DNA from: Coriobacteriaceae bacterium
GTDB lineage: Bacteria; Actinomycetota; Coriobacteriia; Coriobacteriales; Eggerthellaceae
NCBI GenBank assembly: GCA_015062685.1
Contig: SUUE01000001.1
Span: 147,704 to 211,703 of the forward strand
DNA: 64,000 bases
Reading direction: 5' to 3'
Position 1 is the stretch's first letter, and each line of letters begins with the position of its first letter. The notes beneath the pieces were generated by a model. It did not search any database. It saw only the letters and a list, made by a program, of their open reading frames with translations, and had not been told where the DNA came from. This document shows positions 46,683 through 54,696 of this stretch, in pieces. Position numbers and translations under genes: made by a program.

Positions 46683-46860
46683 GATGGACTTCCTTTCGAA
46701 ATGCAGATTACTCCGCGTTTGTTCAAGTAACCGTAGCAGTATACCCTAGGGTAGCAGCGGTTTTCGGTTCCCGACATGCCGTATATGGCTATTACAGCTT
46801 TCCTACAAAGTGGTGTTACAGACACGTGGGATTTGCACGAGAACGCTTAGAGAACGCAGA

Positions 46861-46883
46861 AAAGCCCGCATGGCGGGCTTTTC
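46861..46883 (-). terminator. rpmB terminator (symmetrical)
   Basis: AAAAGCCCGC-ATG-GCGGGCTTTT is a perfect 10-bp stem with T-runs on both strands, 22 bases past the rpmB stop. Confidence 0.9.
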
Positions 46884-46905
46884 GTAATGAGCAATTGGGA
46901 AGGAG

Positions 46906-47097
46906 CTAGGCGCGCTCCACCTTGCCGGCCTTCATGCAACGAGTGCAAACGTTGGCCTTGCGCACGTTGCCCTTGGAATCGCGGATGCTGACCTTCTGGA
47001 TGTTGGGCTTGAACCAACGGTTGGTCACGCGATGCGAGTGGCTGACGTTACGACCGGCGGCAGGCTTCTTGCCGCATACTTCACAAATCTTAGACAT
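46906..47097 (-). CDS. rpmB: 50S ribosomal protein L28
   Basis: A 63-residue protein starting MSKICEVCGKKPAAGRNVSHS, with a second pair in NVCTRCMKAG. The four cysteines form the zinc-binding (C+) version of L28. ATG 47097 has GGAG nine bases upstream; longer in-frame reading is not supported. It ends with its own terminator before yloU. Confidence 0.95.
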   Translation of the reverse strand: MSKICEVCGKKPAAGRNVSHSHRVTNRWFKPNIQKVSIRDSKGNVRKANVCTRCMKAGKVERA

Positions 47098-47245
47098 TTC
47101 TATCAACTCCGTATAAACGCATTTCACCACGGCATTTGCCGCACAGGCCAAACTAGCCAAGAAACTATAGCACAACCATTTGGGCGCAACAAAGGATTTT
47201 TTCGGAATCCCGACGTGTTTTCACGTTCTGCACATCGAGCGCATA

Positions 47246-47315
47246 GGACGCGCGGAGCGCGCCCCTACAATATTGCGCACGACAAGCGCGTCGGGCGCTC
47301 GGGGAGCGCCCCTAC
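47246..47315 (-). repeat. Two REP elements
   Basis: Minus-strand REPs at 47246-47268 (GCGCGC type) and 47293-47315 (GCGCTC type), between rpmB and the zinc-ribbon gene. Confidence 0.8.
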
Positions 47316-47358
47316 GGGCGAATCTCACGCGGAGCTCATACGGCCCACTGGTACTTTC

Positions 47359-48078
47359 CTACTCGATGACGAGGAGGCGCTTGCAAGCAGGGCACGTGCC
47401 CAGGGGCGCAGACGCCTTCAACTCGATGAGACGGCCGCCCTCGATGGTCGAGCGGCACACGCCGCAGCGGTCATCCACCATGCGGCCGATGGCCACGCCG
47501 CCGATGCGCGCGGCCGTCTTCTCGTATACGTCCAGAAGCTCCGGGGGCAACGTCGATCCGAGGCCGTTCCTGCGCTCGGTCAGGTCGCGCACCTGCATGA
47601 CAAGCGCCTTGTCCTCGTTCTCGAAAGACGCCCTGAGCTTGGACTCCTCCGCCTCCGAAGCGGCGATGGCGGCCTGGATCTGATCCCCGACGCCCTTGAT
47701 CTTGTTCACCTGAGCCTTGGCTTCCTCGATCTTCGCAGCCAGGGCCTCGCGACGCTTCGCCGCGCCAGCCATCTCGCGCGAATGCGACTCGACCTTGCGG
47801 AAGTCGGTGCCCGCAGCATCGATGAGCTCCTGCGCGCGCTCCTGCTTCTCGGCGAGGATGCGGTCCTCGTCCTCCACGTTCGTGAGTTCCACCTCGGCGC
47901 GCTTCTGCAGCGCCATGACCTGTTCGAGCTTCTCGCGGATCTCCTCGCGCTTCTTGCGCAGGCGCATCACCTCGATGCGCTGCGGCAGCTCCACGCGGCT
48001 TTTTTTCGCTTTCATGATATCGAGGTCTATTTGCTGGATCTCGAGTAACGTGGCAAGGTCTTGCTCTTCGGCAAACAT
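47359..48078 (-). CDS. Coiled-coil zinc-ribbon protein (DUF164/CdsZ-like)
   Basis: A 239-residue protein. Residues about 10-185 are a long antiparallel coiled coil (Glu/Lys/Arg/Ala heptads), ending in a C4 zinc ribbon: CGVC...CPAC in the last 45 residues. Homologues of this type have been linked to late steps of protein synthesis or ribosome-associated functions, but nothing here fixes the role. It is the likely last gene of the rpe, desulfurase, Nif3 unit, 501 bp after the Nif3-like gene across a REP array. Confidence 0.85.
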   Translation of the reverse strand: MFAEEQDLATLLEIQQIDLDIMKAKKSRVELPQRIEVMRLRKKREEIREKLEQVMALQKRAEVELTNVEDEDRILAEKQERAQELIDAAGTDFRKVESHSREMAGAAKRREALAAKIEEAKAQVNKIKGVGDQIQAAIAASEAEESKLRASFENEDKALVMQVRDLTERRNGLGSTLPPELLDVYEKTAARIGGVAIGRMVDDRCGVCRSTIEGGRLIELKASAPLGTCPACKRLLVIE

Positions 48079-48579
48079 GCTCCACCTCCGGAATCGACTG
48101 CCCTCATTGTAACGCAGAAGCCAAATCCCTCGCGCATGCTCAGCGTTTTTCGAGAGTTGTAACGAAGCGGTTATTAAGCCCGCGAACAGGTTGATCTGTA
48201 GGGGCGCCCCGAGCGCCCGGGCCCGAGCAGGTCGACCCGTAGGGGCGCTCCCCGAGCGCCCGGGCCCGAGCAGGTCGACCCGTAGGGGCGCTCCCCGAGC
48301 GCCCGGGCCCGAGAAGGTCGACCCGTAGGGGCGCGCTCCGCGCGTCCGGGCCCGAGAAGGTCGACCCGTAGGGGCGCGCTCCGCGCGTCCGGGCGCTCGG
48401 GGAGCGCCCCTACAAGGCGTACGAACGCAGCGAGGCGTTCGGGGAGGCGTTCACGCACAAGGCGTACGAACGCAGCGAGGCGTTCGGGGAGGCGTTCACG
48501 CACAAGGCGTACGAACGCGGCGAGGCGTTCGGGAAAGCGTGCGCGCACAAGACGTACGCCCGCAGCAAGCCGTTCGGGT
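48079..48579. repeat. REP tandem array plus 45-bp tandem array
   Basis: From 48198, five plus-strand REPs start at 48198, 48239, 48282, 48325 and 48368 (spacing 41, 43, 43, 43), separated by a GGGCCCGAG(C/A)AGGTCGACCC linker; a minus-strand REP at 48391-48413 closes the array head-to-head. Then a 45-bp unit beginning ACAAGGCGTACGAACGC repeats at 48412, 48457 and 48502, with a degenerate copy at 48547 that runs into the end of the Nif3-like gene. It is not a CRISPR: there are no unique spacers. Confidence 0.92.
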
Positions 48580-49470
48580 CTAGAGCCTCGTGGACTCGTG
48601 GGTGGTCCAGTTCGAGCCCTGCTCGAACACGCTCACGAGCGAGGAGTCGATGCCGGCAGCCACCGCGGCGCGCGCGAGCACCGCCACGAGCGGAAGCTCG
48701 CTCACGTCGTGGCCGAGCTCGACGATGCAGAGCCCCGCCTGCGCCGCGTCGAGCGCCGCATGGTAGCGCACCTCGCCGCACACGAGGCAATCCACGCCCT
48801 CGCGCACGCACGCCTCCACGACGTTGCCAGCCGAGCCGTTCGCTATGACCACGCGCTCGAGGCGCGTGTCGCCCTCGCCCCACATGCGCGGCGGACGCCC
48901 GAACACGGCCGTGCATCGAGCGACCAGGCGCTCGAGCGTGAAAGGATCGTCGGCCTTTCGCACGCGGCAAAGCTGCCCGTAGCCCTTCTCGGTGTTCGCG
49001 CCCGCGGGAACGAGCACGCCTTCGAAATCCATGCTGAGCATGTCGGGGAGCAGCGCGAGCGCCTCTCGGCTCACGTCGAGCGCCGTGTGGAAGTTCATGA
49101 GGGAAACGCCCTTGCGAACGGCGTTGAACGCGTTCGCGCCCGGCGCGGTTGCTATCTCGCGCGAGGGCGACAGCACCGCGGGCGGCTCCAGGAACGCGGG
49201 GTGATGCGTAAGCAGCACGTTCGCGCCCGCCTTCTGGGCCGCGTCGATCGCGGACGCCGTTGGGTCGAGCGCCACCATGACGCCCTTCACCAGCTCCGCG
49301 GGGTCGCCCACCAGCAGGCCCATGCGGTCCCATTCCTCGGCGTCTTCGCGCGGGAAGCGCCTGAGCAGGGCGAGCTCAAGCTCGCCGACCGTCATCGAGC
49401 GCGACGGTTTCGAAATCGTGCCGCCCGACACCTTGGCAATGTTCCTCTCAACGTCTTCAATCTCGATCAT
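48580..49470 (-). CDS. Nif3-like dinuclear metal centre protein
   Basis: A 296-residue protein of the YqfO/YbgI group. It has the metal-ligand motif LLTHHPAF, a second in LMNFHTALDV, a third near HDVSELP (GHDVSE), and GEVRYHAALDA. Members bind two metals in a hexameric ring; a GTP cyclohydrolase activity was proposed for some, and it is often next to the C4 zinc-ribbon gene, as here. It lies 13 bp after the cysteine desulfurase. The C terminus (HESTRL) ends at the repeat array. Confidence 0.88.
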   Translation of the reverse strand: MIEIEDVERNIAKVSGGTISKPSRSMTVGELELALLRRFPREDAEEWDRMGLLVGDPAELVKGVMVALDPTASAIDAAQKAGANVLLTHHPAFLEPPAVLSPSREIATAPGANAFNAVRKGVSLMNFHTALDVSREALALLPDMLSMDFEGVLVPAGANTEKGYGQLCRVRKADDPFTLERLVARCTAVFGRPPRMWGEGDTRLERVVIANGSAGNVVEACVREGVDCLVCGEVRYHAALDAAQAGLCIVELGHDVSELPLVAVLARAAVAAGIDSSLVSVFEQGSNWTTHESTRL

Positions 49471-49483
49471 GACCGTTCTCCTT

Positions 49484-50686
49484 TCACGAGATGCAACTCT
49501 TGAAGGCCTCCGCGAACCGGTCCAGGTCGGCTCCCTGCGTCAGCCTTCCAATCGAAATTCTCATGGCCCCGTACGCGTCGTCTGCAGGCACGCCCATAGC
49601 CTTGAGCACGCGGCTCGGCTCGAGCGAATGCGACGAGCACGCCGACCCGCCGGACACGCCGAAGCCCATCGCGTCGAGCCTCAGGACGAGCGTCTCGCTC
49701 TCGTAGCCCTTCACGAGCACGTGCACGACGTTCGGCAGGTAGGCCCGGGGGTCGTCGAGCGTGGGCACCGTCATGCTCACGCCGTCCATTTCCGCCAGGC
49801 GGCGGTAGAGCCCGTCTCGCAGCGCCATCTGGCGGTCCGCCTCAGGCTGCCCGGCCGCGACAGCGGCTTCGAGCGCCGCCGCAAAGCCGACCGCTCCGCA
49901 GACGTTCTGCGTGGTGGAGCGGCGCCCTTCCTCCTGGCCGCCGCCCAGCAGCAGCGGCTCGAACGGGGTGCGTGCCTTCAGGTAGAGCGCGCCGACACCC
50001 TTGGGGCCGCACACCTTGTGCGCCGAGAACGACGCGGCATCCACGCCGAGCGCCTTCGCGTCGAACGGGATCTTTCCCACGGCCTGCGTCGCGTCGGTGT
50101 GGAAGGGCACTCCCCTCCCGTGCGCGGCCTTGACCATGTCCTCAATAGGCTGGATCGAGCCCACTTCGCTGTTCGCCATTTGCACGGACACGAGCACGGT
50201 GCGCTCGTCGAGCGCCGCTTCCAGGTCATCGGCGTGCACGAAGCCCTTACGGTCGGGCTTCAGGAACACGACGTCGAAGCCCTCGGCCACGAGCCGCGCG
50301 GCGGGTTGCGCCACGGCGCCATGCTCGAGCTCGGTCGTTATCACGCGCGGGACGGCATCGGCGCCGAGTCTCTTGCGCAGCTCCCTGGCCTTCGCGTGCG
50401 CGATGCCCAGCACCGCGGCGTTGCACGACTCGGTTGCCCCCGACGTGAACACGACTTCGTTCGGGCGCGACGCGCCGATGCTGCGCGCCACCGAACGGCG
50501 CGCAAGCTCGAGCTGCTCGAACGCCGCCCTGCCGGGCGCATGCAGCGAGTTCGCGTTCATGCCGAGGCCGACGTTCGCCAGGCCGGGCGCAAGGAACGGC
50601 GCCATGGCCTGCGCTGCTTCCTCGCAGAGCGGCGTCGTGGCCGCCCAGTCGAGGTACGTGTATGTTTCGGGCACCGTTATCGTCAT
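49484..50686 (-). CDS. Cysteine desulfurase (NifS/IscS-like)
   Basis: A 400-residue PLP enzyme taking sulfur from cysteine for Fe-S clusters or tRNA thiolation. It has TTELEHGA, the PLP Lys in SAHKVCGPKGVG, and the active-site Cys loop GGSACSSHSLEPS. The ATG overlaps the rpe stop by 4 bp. IscU or MnmA partners are not in this window, so its sulfur acceptor is unknown. Confidence 0.92.
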   Translation of the reverse strand: MTITVPETYTYLDWAATTPLCEEAAQAMAPFLAPGLANVGLGMNANSLHAPGRAAFEQLELARRSVARSIGASRPNEVVFTSGATESCNAAVLGIAHAKARELRKRLGADAVPRVITTELEHGAVAQPAARLVAEGFDVVFLKPDRKGFVHADDLEAALDERTVLVSVQMANSEVGSIQPIEDMVKAAHGRGVPFHTDATQAVGKIPFDAKALGVDAASFSAHKVCGPKGVGALYLKARTPFEPLLLGGGQEEGRRSTTQNVCGAVGFAAALEAAVAAGQPEADRQMALRDGLYRRLAEMDGVSMTVPTLDDPRAYLPNVVHVLVKGYESETLVLRLDAMGFGVSGGSACSSHSLEPSRVLKAMGVPADDAYGAMRISIGRLTQGADLDRFAEAFKSCIS

Positions 50687-51390
50687 CGCGCGCCGCCCTC
50701 AAGCGCCGCCTGACGCGCAGCGTTGCCGAGCTCGGAGATGTTCGCGATGGCGGCCTTCGGGTCCTCGGCGCCGAACACGGCGTTGCCGCACACGATCACG
50801 TCCGCGCCCGCCGCGCACACGCGCTCGACGGTCTTGACGCCGATGCCGCCGTCCACCTCGATGAGCAGGCCGTCGTTGCCGGCCTCGCGCGCCATGCGCG
50901 CGACTTCCGCCACCTTGTCCTCGCTGCCCTCGATGTAGCCCTGGCCGGAGAAGCCCGGTTCCACCGACATGACGAGCGCCATGTCCAAGCTTGCGATCAC
51001 GCCCGCCAGCACGCTGGCCGGCGTCTTCGGCTTGATGGAGATGCAGGCCTTCGCCCCGGCCTCGTGGATCATCTCGACGGCCTCGTTCATCTGCTGGCCC
51101 TCGAGCGCTTCTGCATGGACGGTGACCATGTCGGCGCCCGCCTCGAGGAACCACGGCAGCTGCACGAGCGGGTTCGAGATCATGAGGTGCACGTCGAGCG
51201 GGATGTTCGCGACGCGCTTGAGCTGCTTCACGTGGGGCACGCCGATGGTCATGTTGGGCGCGAAATGCCCGTCGATGCAATCGACGTGCACATAGCCCGC
51301 GCCGCCTTCCTCGATCATGCGAATGTCGCGTTCGAGGTTCATGAAGTCGGCTGAAAGGATCGACGGGGCGATCTTGATTGGTTGGAACAT
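50683..51390 (-). CDS. rpe: Ribulose-phosphate 3-epimerase
   Basis: A 235-residue TIM-barrel enzyme of the pentose phosphate pathway. It has PSILSADF, HVDCIDGHFAPN, DVHLMI, SVEPGFSGQ and DGGIG, the metal and phosphate sites. ATG 51390 follows GAGAGG; in-frame codons upstream are not needed. It is coupled to the desulfurase by a 4-bp overlap and is divergent from the MGMT-like gene. Confidence 0.96.
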   Translation of the reverse strand: MFQPIKIAPSILSADFMNLERDIRMIEEGGAGYVHVDCIDGHFAPNMTIGVPHVKQLKRVANIPLDVHLMISNPLVQLPWFLEAGADMVTVHAEALEGQQMNEAVEMIHEAGAKACISIKPKTPASVLAGVIASLDMALVMSVEPGFSGQGYIEGSEDKVAEVARMAREAGNDGLLIEVDGGIGVKTVERVCAAGADVIVCGNAVFGAEDPKAAIANISELGNAARQAALEGGAR

Positions 51391-51438
51391 GGCTTGCCTC
51401 TCGTTAACGTTTGATGAACCGCATTGTCTTGCTAGTCG

Positions 51439-51444
51439 TATAAT
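51439..51444 (+). promoter_or_regulatory. Possible -10 box of the MGMT-like gene
   Basis: TATAAT lies 25 bases before ATG 51470. TTGATG at 51411 could be the -35 element but the spacing (22 bp) is long. Confidence 0.3.
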
Positions 51445-51469
51445 GAACCTGAATCGGAAGGGGCGTCCC

Positions 51470-51931
51470 ATGGTTCATGCAAATAGCACGTTCTTCACTT
51501 ACCCGACCGCTCACGGCCCCATGACCATTAGCGCTACCACCCGCGGGGTGAGCCGCATCTCGTTCGACGATGCGCCCGGCGAGGGCAAGCGCGTTGCTAC
51601 CGAGGTCACCAACAGGGCGGCCACAGAGATACAGGAATACCTGGCCGGCAAGCGCCGGTCTTTCGACGTGCCCTTGGACGCCAATGGCAGCCCGTTCCAA
51701 AAAGCCGTCTGGACCGAGGTGTGCGCCCTGCCCTACGGGTCGGTGTGCACCGCCGCCGACATCGCGGACGCGCTCCACAAGTCGGGCGCGCACCGCTCGG
51801 TGGGCACCGCCATCCGCCGCAACCCGCTGCCCCTGCTCATCCCCACGCACCGCGTGGACCTGCCGAACGCGACGGGCAAGCTCGCGAAGATCTTCAGGGC
51901 GCTGCGCACGATGGAGCAAGACAACCTGTAG
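51470..51931 (+). CDS. MGMT/ATL-like protein lacking the active-site cysteine
   Basis: A 153-residue protein; ATG 51470 has GGAAGGGG six bases upstream. The C-terminal Ada/MGMT DNA-binding domain is clear: SPFQKAVWTEVCALPYGSVCTAADIA, then HRSVGTAIRRNPLPLLIP. Where alkyltransferases have PCHRV it reads PTHRV (Thr126, codon ACG), so it cannot accept an alkyl group on Cys there. It is best seen as an alkyltransferase-like protein, which in other bacteria (with PWHRV) flags O6-alkylguanine for excision repair. The Thr form is unusual. The helix-turn-helix and Arg finger (SVGTAIRRN) look intact. Confidence 0.85.
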   Translation: MVHANSTFFTYPTAHGPMTISATTRGVSRISFDDAPGEGKRVATEVTNRAATEIQEYLAGKRRSFDVPLDANGSPFQKAVWTEVCALPYGSVCTAADIADALHKSGAHRSVGTAIRRNPLPLLIPTHRVDLPNATGKLAKIFRALRTMEQDNL

Positions 51932-51933
51932 AT

Positions 51934-52050
51934 GATGAGCGAGACAGAGGGGTCGGGGCCCTTTGTCTCATTGCGATGATCATTTGGCGCGAAGCGCAGT
52001 TGCGCTACGCCAATGAGACAAAGGGCCCCGACCCCTCTGTCTCGCTCATC
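51934..52050. repeat. Long perfect inverted repeat, family copy 2
   Basis: Perfect 40-bp arms at 51934-51973 and 52011-52050 enclose a 37-base spacer. It begins 3 bp after the MGMT-like stop. It shares the GAGACAGAGGGGTC...CCCTTTGTCTCATTG arms and GGCGCGAAGCGC in the spacer with the copy at 26520-26624. Confidence 0.92.
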
Positions 52051-52131
52051 TGATGGAACATTCTTCGCGACGCATCCGATTGCTTTAGAATGTGCCAGCT
52101 AACCCAAGAACGAAGGGAAGAACGGAATTAC

Positions 52132-53163
52132 ATGAGCACTGAAAAAGCACGCACCACCCACCTGGCAGACGGACAAGACGCACGCCCCGAAGGCGCCGAG
52201 CCCAAGGGCGAGAGCCCCAAGGCCATCATCGCCGCGGTGCTGGCGAACATCGCCATCGGCATCGTGAAGTTCATCGCCGCGTTCGTGTCCGGCTCTTCGG
52301 CCATGATATCCGAGGGCATCCATTCCATCGTCGACTCGGGCAACGGCCTGCTCATCCTGTTCGGCATGAAGCGCGCCGAGCGTCGCCCGGACGCCGCGCA
52401 CCCCTTCGGCTACAGCATGGAGCTCTACTTCTGGACGCTCATCGTCGCGGTCATGATCTTCGCGCTGGGCGGCGGCTTCTCCATATACGAGGGCATCAAC
52501 CGCATCCGCGAGATCACGCCCTCCACGACGCTCGGTGACCCCACGCTCAACTACATCGTTATCATCGTGTCCGCCGTCATCGAGGGCTTCTCGCTCAAGG
52601 TGGCGCTGCACGAGTTCAACGAGGCCCGCGGCGGCGTGAAGCCGCTGCGCTTCATCAAGGAAGCCAAGGACCCGAGCCTCTTCACCGTGGTGCTCGAGGA
52701 TTCCGCTGCGGAAATCGGCCTGCTGCTCGCCTTCCTGGGCACGTTCCTCGGCCACCTGACGGGCAACCCCTACTTCGACGGCATCGCGTCCGTTCTCATC
52801 GGCGCGCTGCTTGCCTGCGTGGCCATCGTGCTGCTGCGCGAGACCAAGGGCCTGCTCATCGGCGAGGGCCTTCACCTGGACGAGCTCGAGCAGGTTAAGT
52901 CGATCGTCGAGTCGAACGAGAACGTGACGAACTGCGGCCGCATCCTCTCGCTCTACCTGGGCCCCAACGACCTGCTCGTGACGCTCGACGTCACGTTCGC
53001 CCAAGCCATGACGGGCGAAGAGATCGACCGCACCATCGACGGACTGGAACACGACCTCGTGCGCGAGTTCCCGCAGATCACGCGCATCTTCATCGAGCCC
53101 GAGAACCTGCGCGAGACCACCAAGGCCGCCGAGCGCCTCGAGACCCTGGTTTCCGAGTCGTAG
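52132..53163 (+). CDS. Cation diffusion facilitator (CDF) metal transporter
   Basis: A 343-residue CDF protein with six spans and a cytoplasmic C-terminal domain. The TM2 motif is SEGIHSIVDSGNG (His and Asp ligands), followed by the HPFGY loop. The TM5 motif is VLEDSAAEIGLL. The C-terminal metallochaperone-like fold contains TLDVTFAQAMTGEEI. It should export a divalent cation such as Zn2+ or Mn2+ by proton exchange; the metal is not certain. Start ATG 52132 has ACGGA five bases upstream. Confidence 0.92.
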   Translation: MSTEKARTTHLADGQDARPEGAEPKGESPKAIIAAVLANIAIGIVKFIAAFVSGSSAMISEGIHSIVDSGNGLLILFGMKRAERRPDAAHPFGYSMELYFWTLIVAVMIFALGGGFSIYEGINRIREITPSTTLGDPTLNYIVIIVSAVIEGFSLKVALHEFNEARGGVKPLRFIKEAKDPSLFTVVLEDSAAEIGLLLAFLGTFLGHLTGNPYFDGIASVLIGALLACVAIVLLRETKGLLIGEGLHLDELEQVKSIVESNENVTNCGRILSLYLGPNDLLVTLDVTFAQAMTGEEIDRTIDGLEHDLVREFPQITRIFIEPENLRETTKAAERLETLVSES

Positions 53164-53194
53164 AAACGGGGCGCCGCTTCCCCGCCTTGCTCCC

Positions 53195-53403
53195 AATCGC
53201 CCTAGAGCGTAAAAAAATCGACGGACGCGCCCAAGCCTGTCGACAAATTTACGTTCTAGGGCGATTTCGCTATTCCTACAGGGATCGCGACCTGGGGTTT
53301 TAACGATTCCGTCCCTCAAATCGGCCTCTAATTCGCCCTAGACCGTAAAAAAGCCGACGCCGCAAGGGGCGTTTTGCCAGAAATTTACGTTCTAGGGCGA
53401 ATT
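53195..53403. repeat. Two palindromic copies of a CGCCCTAGA...TAGGGCG repeat
   Basis: At 53195-53266 and 53330-53403, AATCGCCCTAGAGCGTAAA or AATTCGCCCTAGACCGTAAA pairs with TTTACGTTCTAGGGCGATT or its AATT version. The inner sequences differ but both contain CGAC or GACG and a loop of about 30 bases. They lie between the CDF gene and gpsA; both could act as hairpins between convergent genes. Confidence 0.8.
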
Positions 53404-53420
53404 GGCGCCTCGCTCCGCAC

Positions 53421-53465
53421 TAGTACAACTAGGGTTTCGGGAAACGAAATGCGAGGAGGCCGGCA
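53421..53465 (-). pseudogene. Degenerate duplicate of the gpsA 3' end
   Basis: About 45 bases match the last codons of gpsA (53551-53595) at roughly 80%. On the minus strand it would read AGLLAFRFPKP-stop-LY against AGLLASRSPKPEFY. It lies 130 bp downstream of the real gpsA end, so it is a tail duplication rather than a functional gene. Confidence 0.6.
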
Positions 53466-53550
53466 CCACCGCGTCTAGCCCTTCATGGTAGAACTCGGAC
53501 GTTCTTCAAGCGCTTCTACGCAATCCCCGCAAACCTGCGTCTTGCCCTTC

Positions 53551-54549
53551 CTAGTAGAATTCGGGCTTGGGGGAACGGGATGCGAGAAGGCCGGCGACGC
53601 GGTCGAGGGGAAGACCTCCCCACACGACCTCGTAGACGACATCCGTGATGGGAAGCTCGACGCCATAGCGGGTAGCGAGCGTACCGATGGTGCGGGCCGC
53701 CTGCGCGCCCTCGACCACCATGTGGCGCTCGGCCTCGTACTCCTCGACTGTCACGCCGCGCGCGAGCGCTTCGCCAAACATGCGGTTGCGGGAATGGCGC
53801 GACATGCACGTCGCGATGAGGTCGCCCGTCCCGGCAAGGCCCATGCACGTCATGGCATTGCCTCCGGCAGCATCCACGAGCCTGCCCATTTCCGCCTGCC
53901 CGCGCGTCATGATCATCGCAGCCGTGTTGTCGCCGTAGCCGAGCCCATAGGACACGCCCACCGCTATAGCGATGACGTTCTTGAACGCCGCGCAGATCTC
54001 GACGCCGAGCACGTCGTCGCTCGTGTAGACGCGAAACGCCGGCTGGCCGAGCAGGTCTTGGAAGAACCTGGCGGTATCAGGCGAAGCGCTGGCCACCACG
54101 GTTCCCGCGGGCACGCCCATAACGATCTCCTCGGCGTGGTTTGGGCCCGACAGGGCTGCGAGCCTGCCGGCGTTGCCCAGAAGCTCCTCGAAGATCTGGA
54201 CGGGAACCTTGCCCGTCTCCCCTTCGACGCCCTTCGTGCAGACGACGATCGGCGTGGTGCAAGAGATGCCGCAGGCGGCGAGGCTCTCGGCGGTCTGGCG
54301 CACGAACTTCGACGGCGTCACCGAGATGATCGCATCGCAACCGCGCACGACCGTCTCGAGGTCGGCCGAAGCCGTGATGCGTTCGGAGAGGTCGGCATCG
54401 GAAAGGTAATCGGGATTGCGATGCTGCTCGTTGATGCCCTGGGCGACGCTCTCGCGGCGTGCCCAAAGGCTGACGTCATGCCCGTTGCGGGCCGCCACCT
54501 GCGCGAGCGCCGTTCCCCACGACCCTGCGCCTATCACTGCCACATGCAT
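53551..54549 (-). CDS. gpsA: Glycerol-3-phosphate dehydrogenase [NAD(P)+]
   Basis: A 332-residue enzyme making sn-glycerol 3-phosphate for membrane lipids. It has the Rossmann loop GAGSWGTA, SVTPSKFVR, the active-site Lys in CAAFKNVIAIAVG, and GNAMTCMGLAGTGDLIATC. It works with PlsY and PlsC, both upstream in this window. It is the last gene of the aroA block, 147 bp after plsY, with a minus-strand REP in the gap at 54591. Confidence 0.96.
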   Translation of the reverse strand: MHVAVIGAGSWGTALAQVAARNGHDVSLWARRESVAQGINEQHRNPDYLSDADLSERITASADLETVVRGCDAIISVTPSKFVRQTAESLAACGISCTTPIVVCTKGVEGETGKVPVQIFEELLGNAGRLAALSGPNHAEEIVMGVPAGTVVASASPDTARFFQDLLGQPAFRVYTSDDVLGVEICAAFKNVIAIAVGVSYGLGYGDNTAAMIMTRGQAEMGRLVDAAGGNAMTCMGLAGTGDLIATCMSRHSRNRMFGEALARGVTVEEYEAERHMVVEGAQAARTIGTLATRYGVELPITDVVYEVVWGGLPLDRVAGLLASRSPKPEFY

Positions 54550-54590
54550 GCTCGTTCCTTTCGGATCGTTATCATGCGCCCTGCGGGCGC

Positions 54591-54613
54591 GGGCGCTCGG
54601 AGAGCGCCCCTAC
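54591..54613 (-). repeat. REP element (type GCGCTC)
   Basis: Minus-strand GTAG plus stem GGGCGCTC/GAGCGCCC with a TCC loop, between plsY and gpsA. Confidence 0.8.
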
Positions 54614-54696
54614 AGAGGTTTTTCCAAATGCGGCATCAATGCCGATAGCCAGAATTCCTATTAGAGTGCACGGGCGCACAGGCACGGTCGGCGTCT

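Noticed and set aside
46742-46753. 12-bp palindrome TACCCTAGGGTA upstream of yloU as an operator
   Set aside because: Too short and without a second copy in the window to support a regulator site.
48174-48548. A minus-strand frame of 15-residue repeats plus Arg/Pro-rich segments
   Set aside because: It is the translation of the two tandem DNA arrays; the repeats are explained at DNA level and there is no start signal.
48198-48560. Possible CRISPR array
   Set aside because: Repeats are head-to-tail with constant linkers and no unique spacers; the unit is a REP hairpin with a GTAG head, and no cas genes are nearby.
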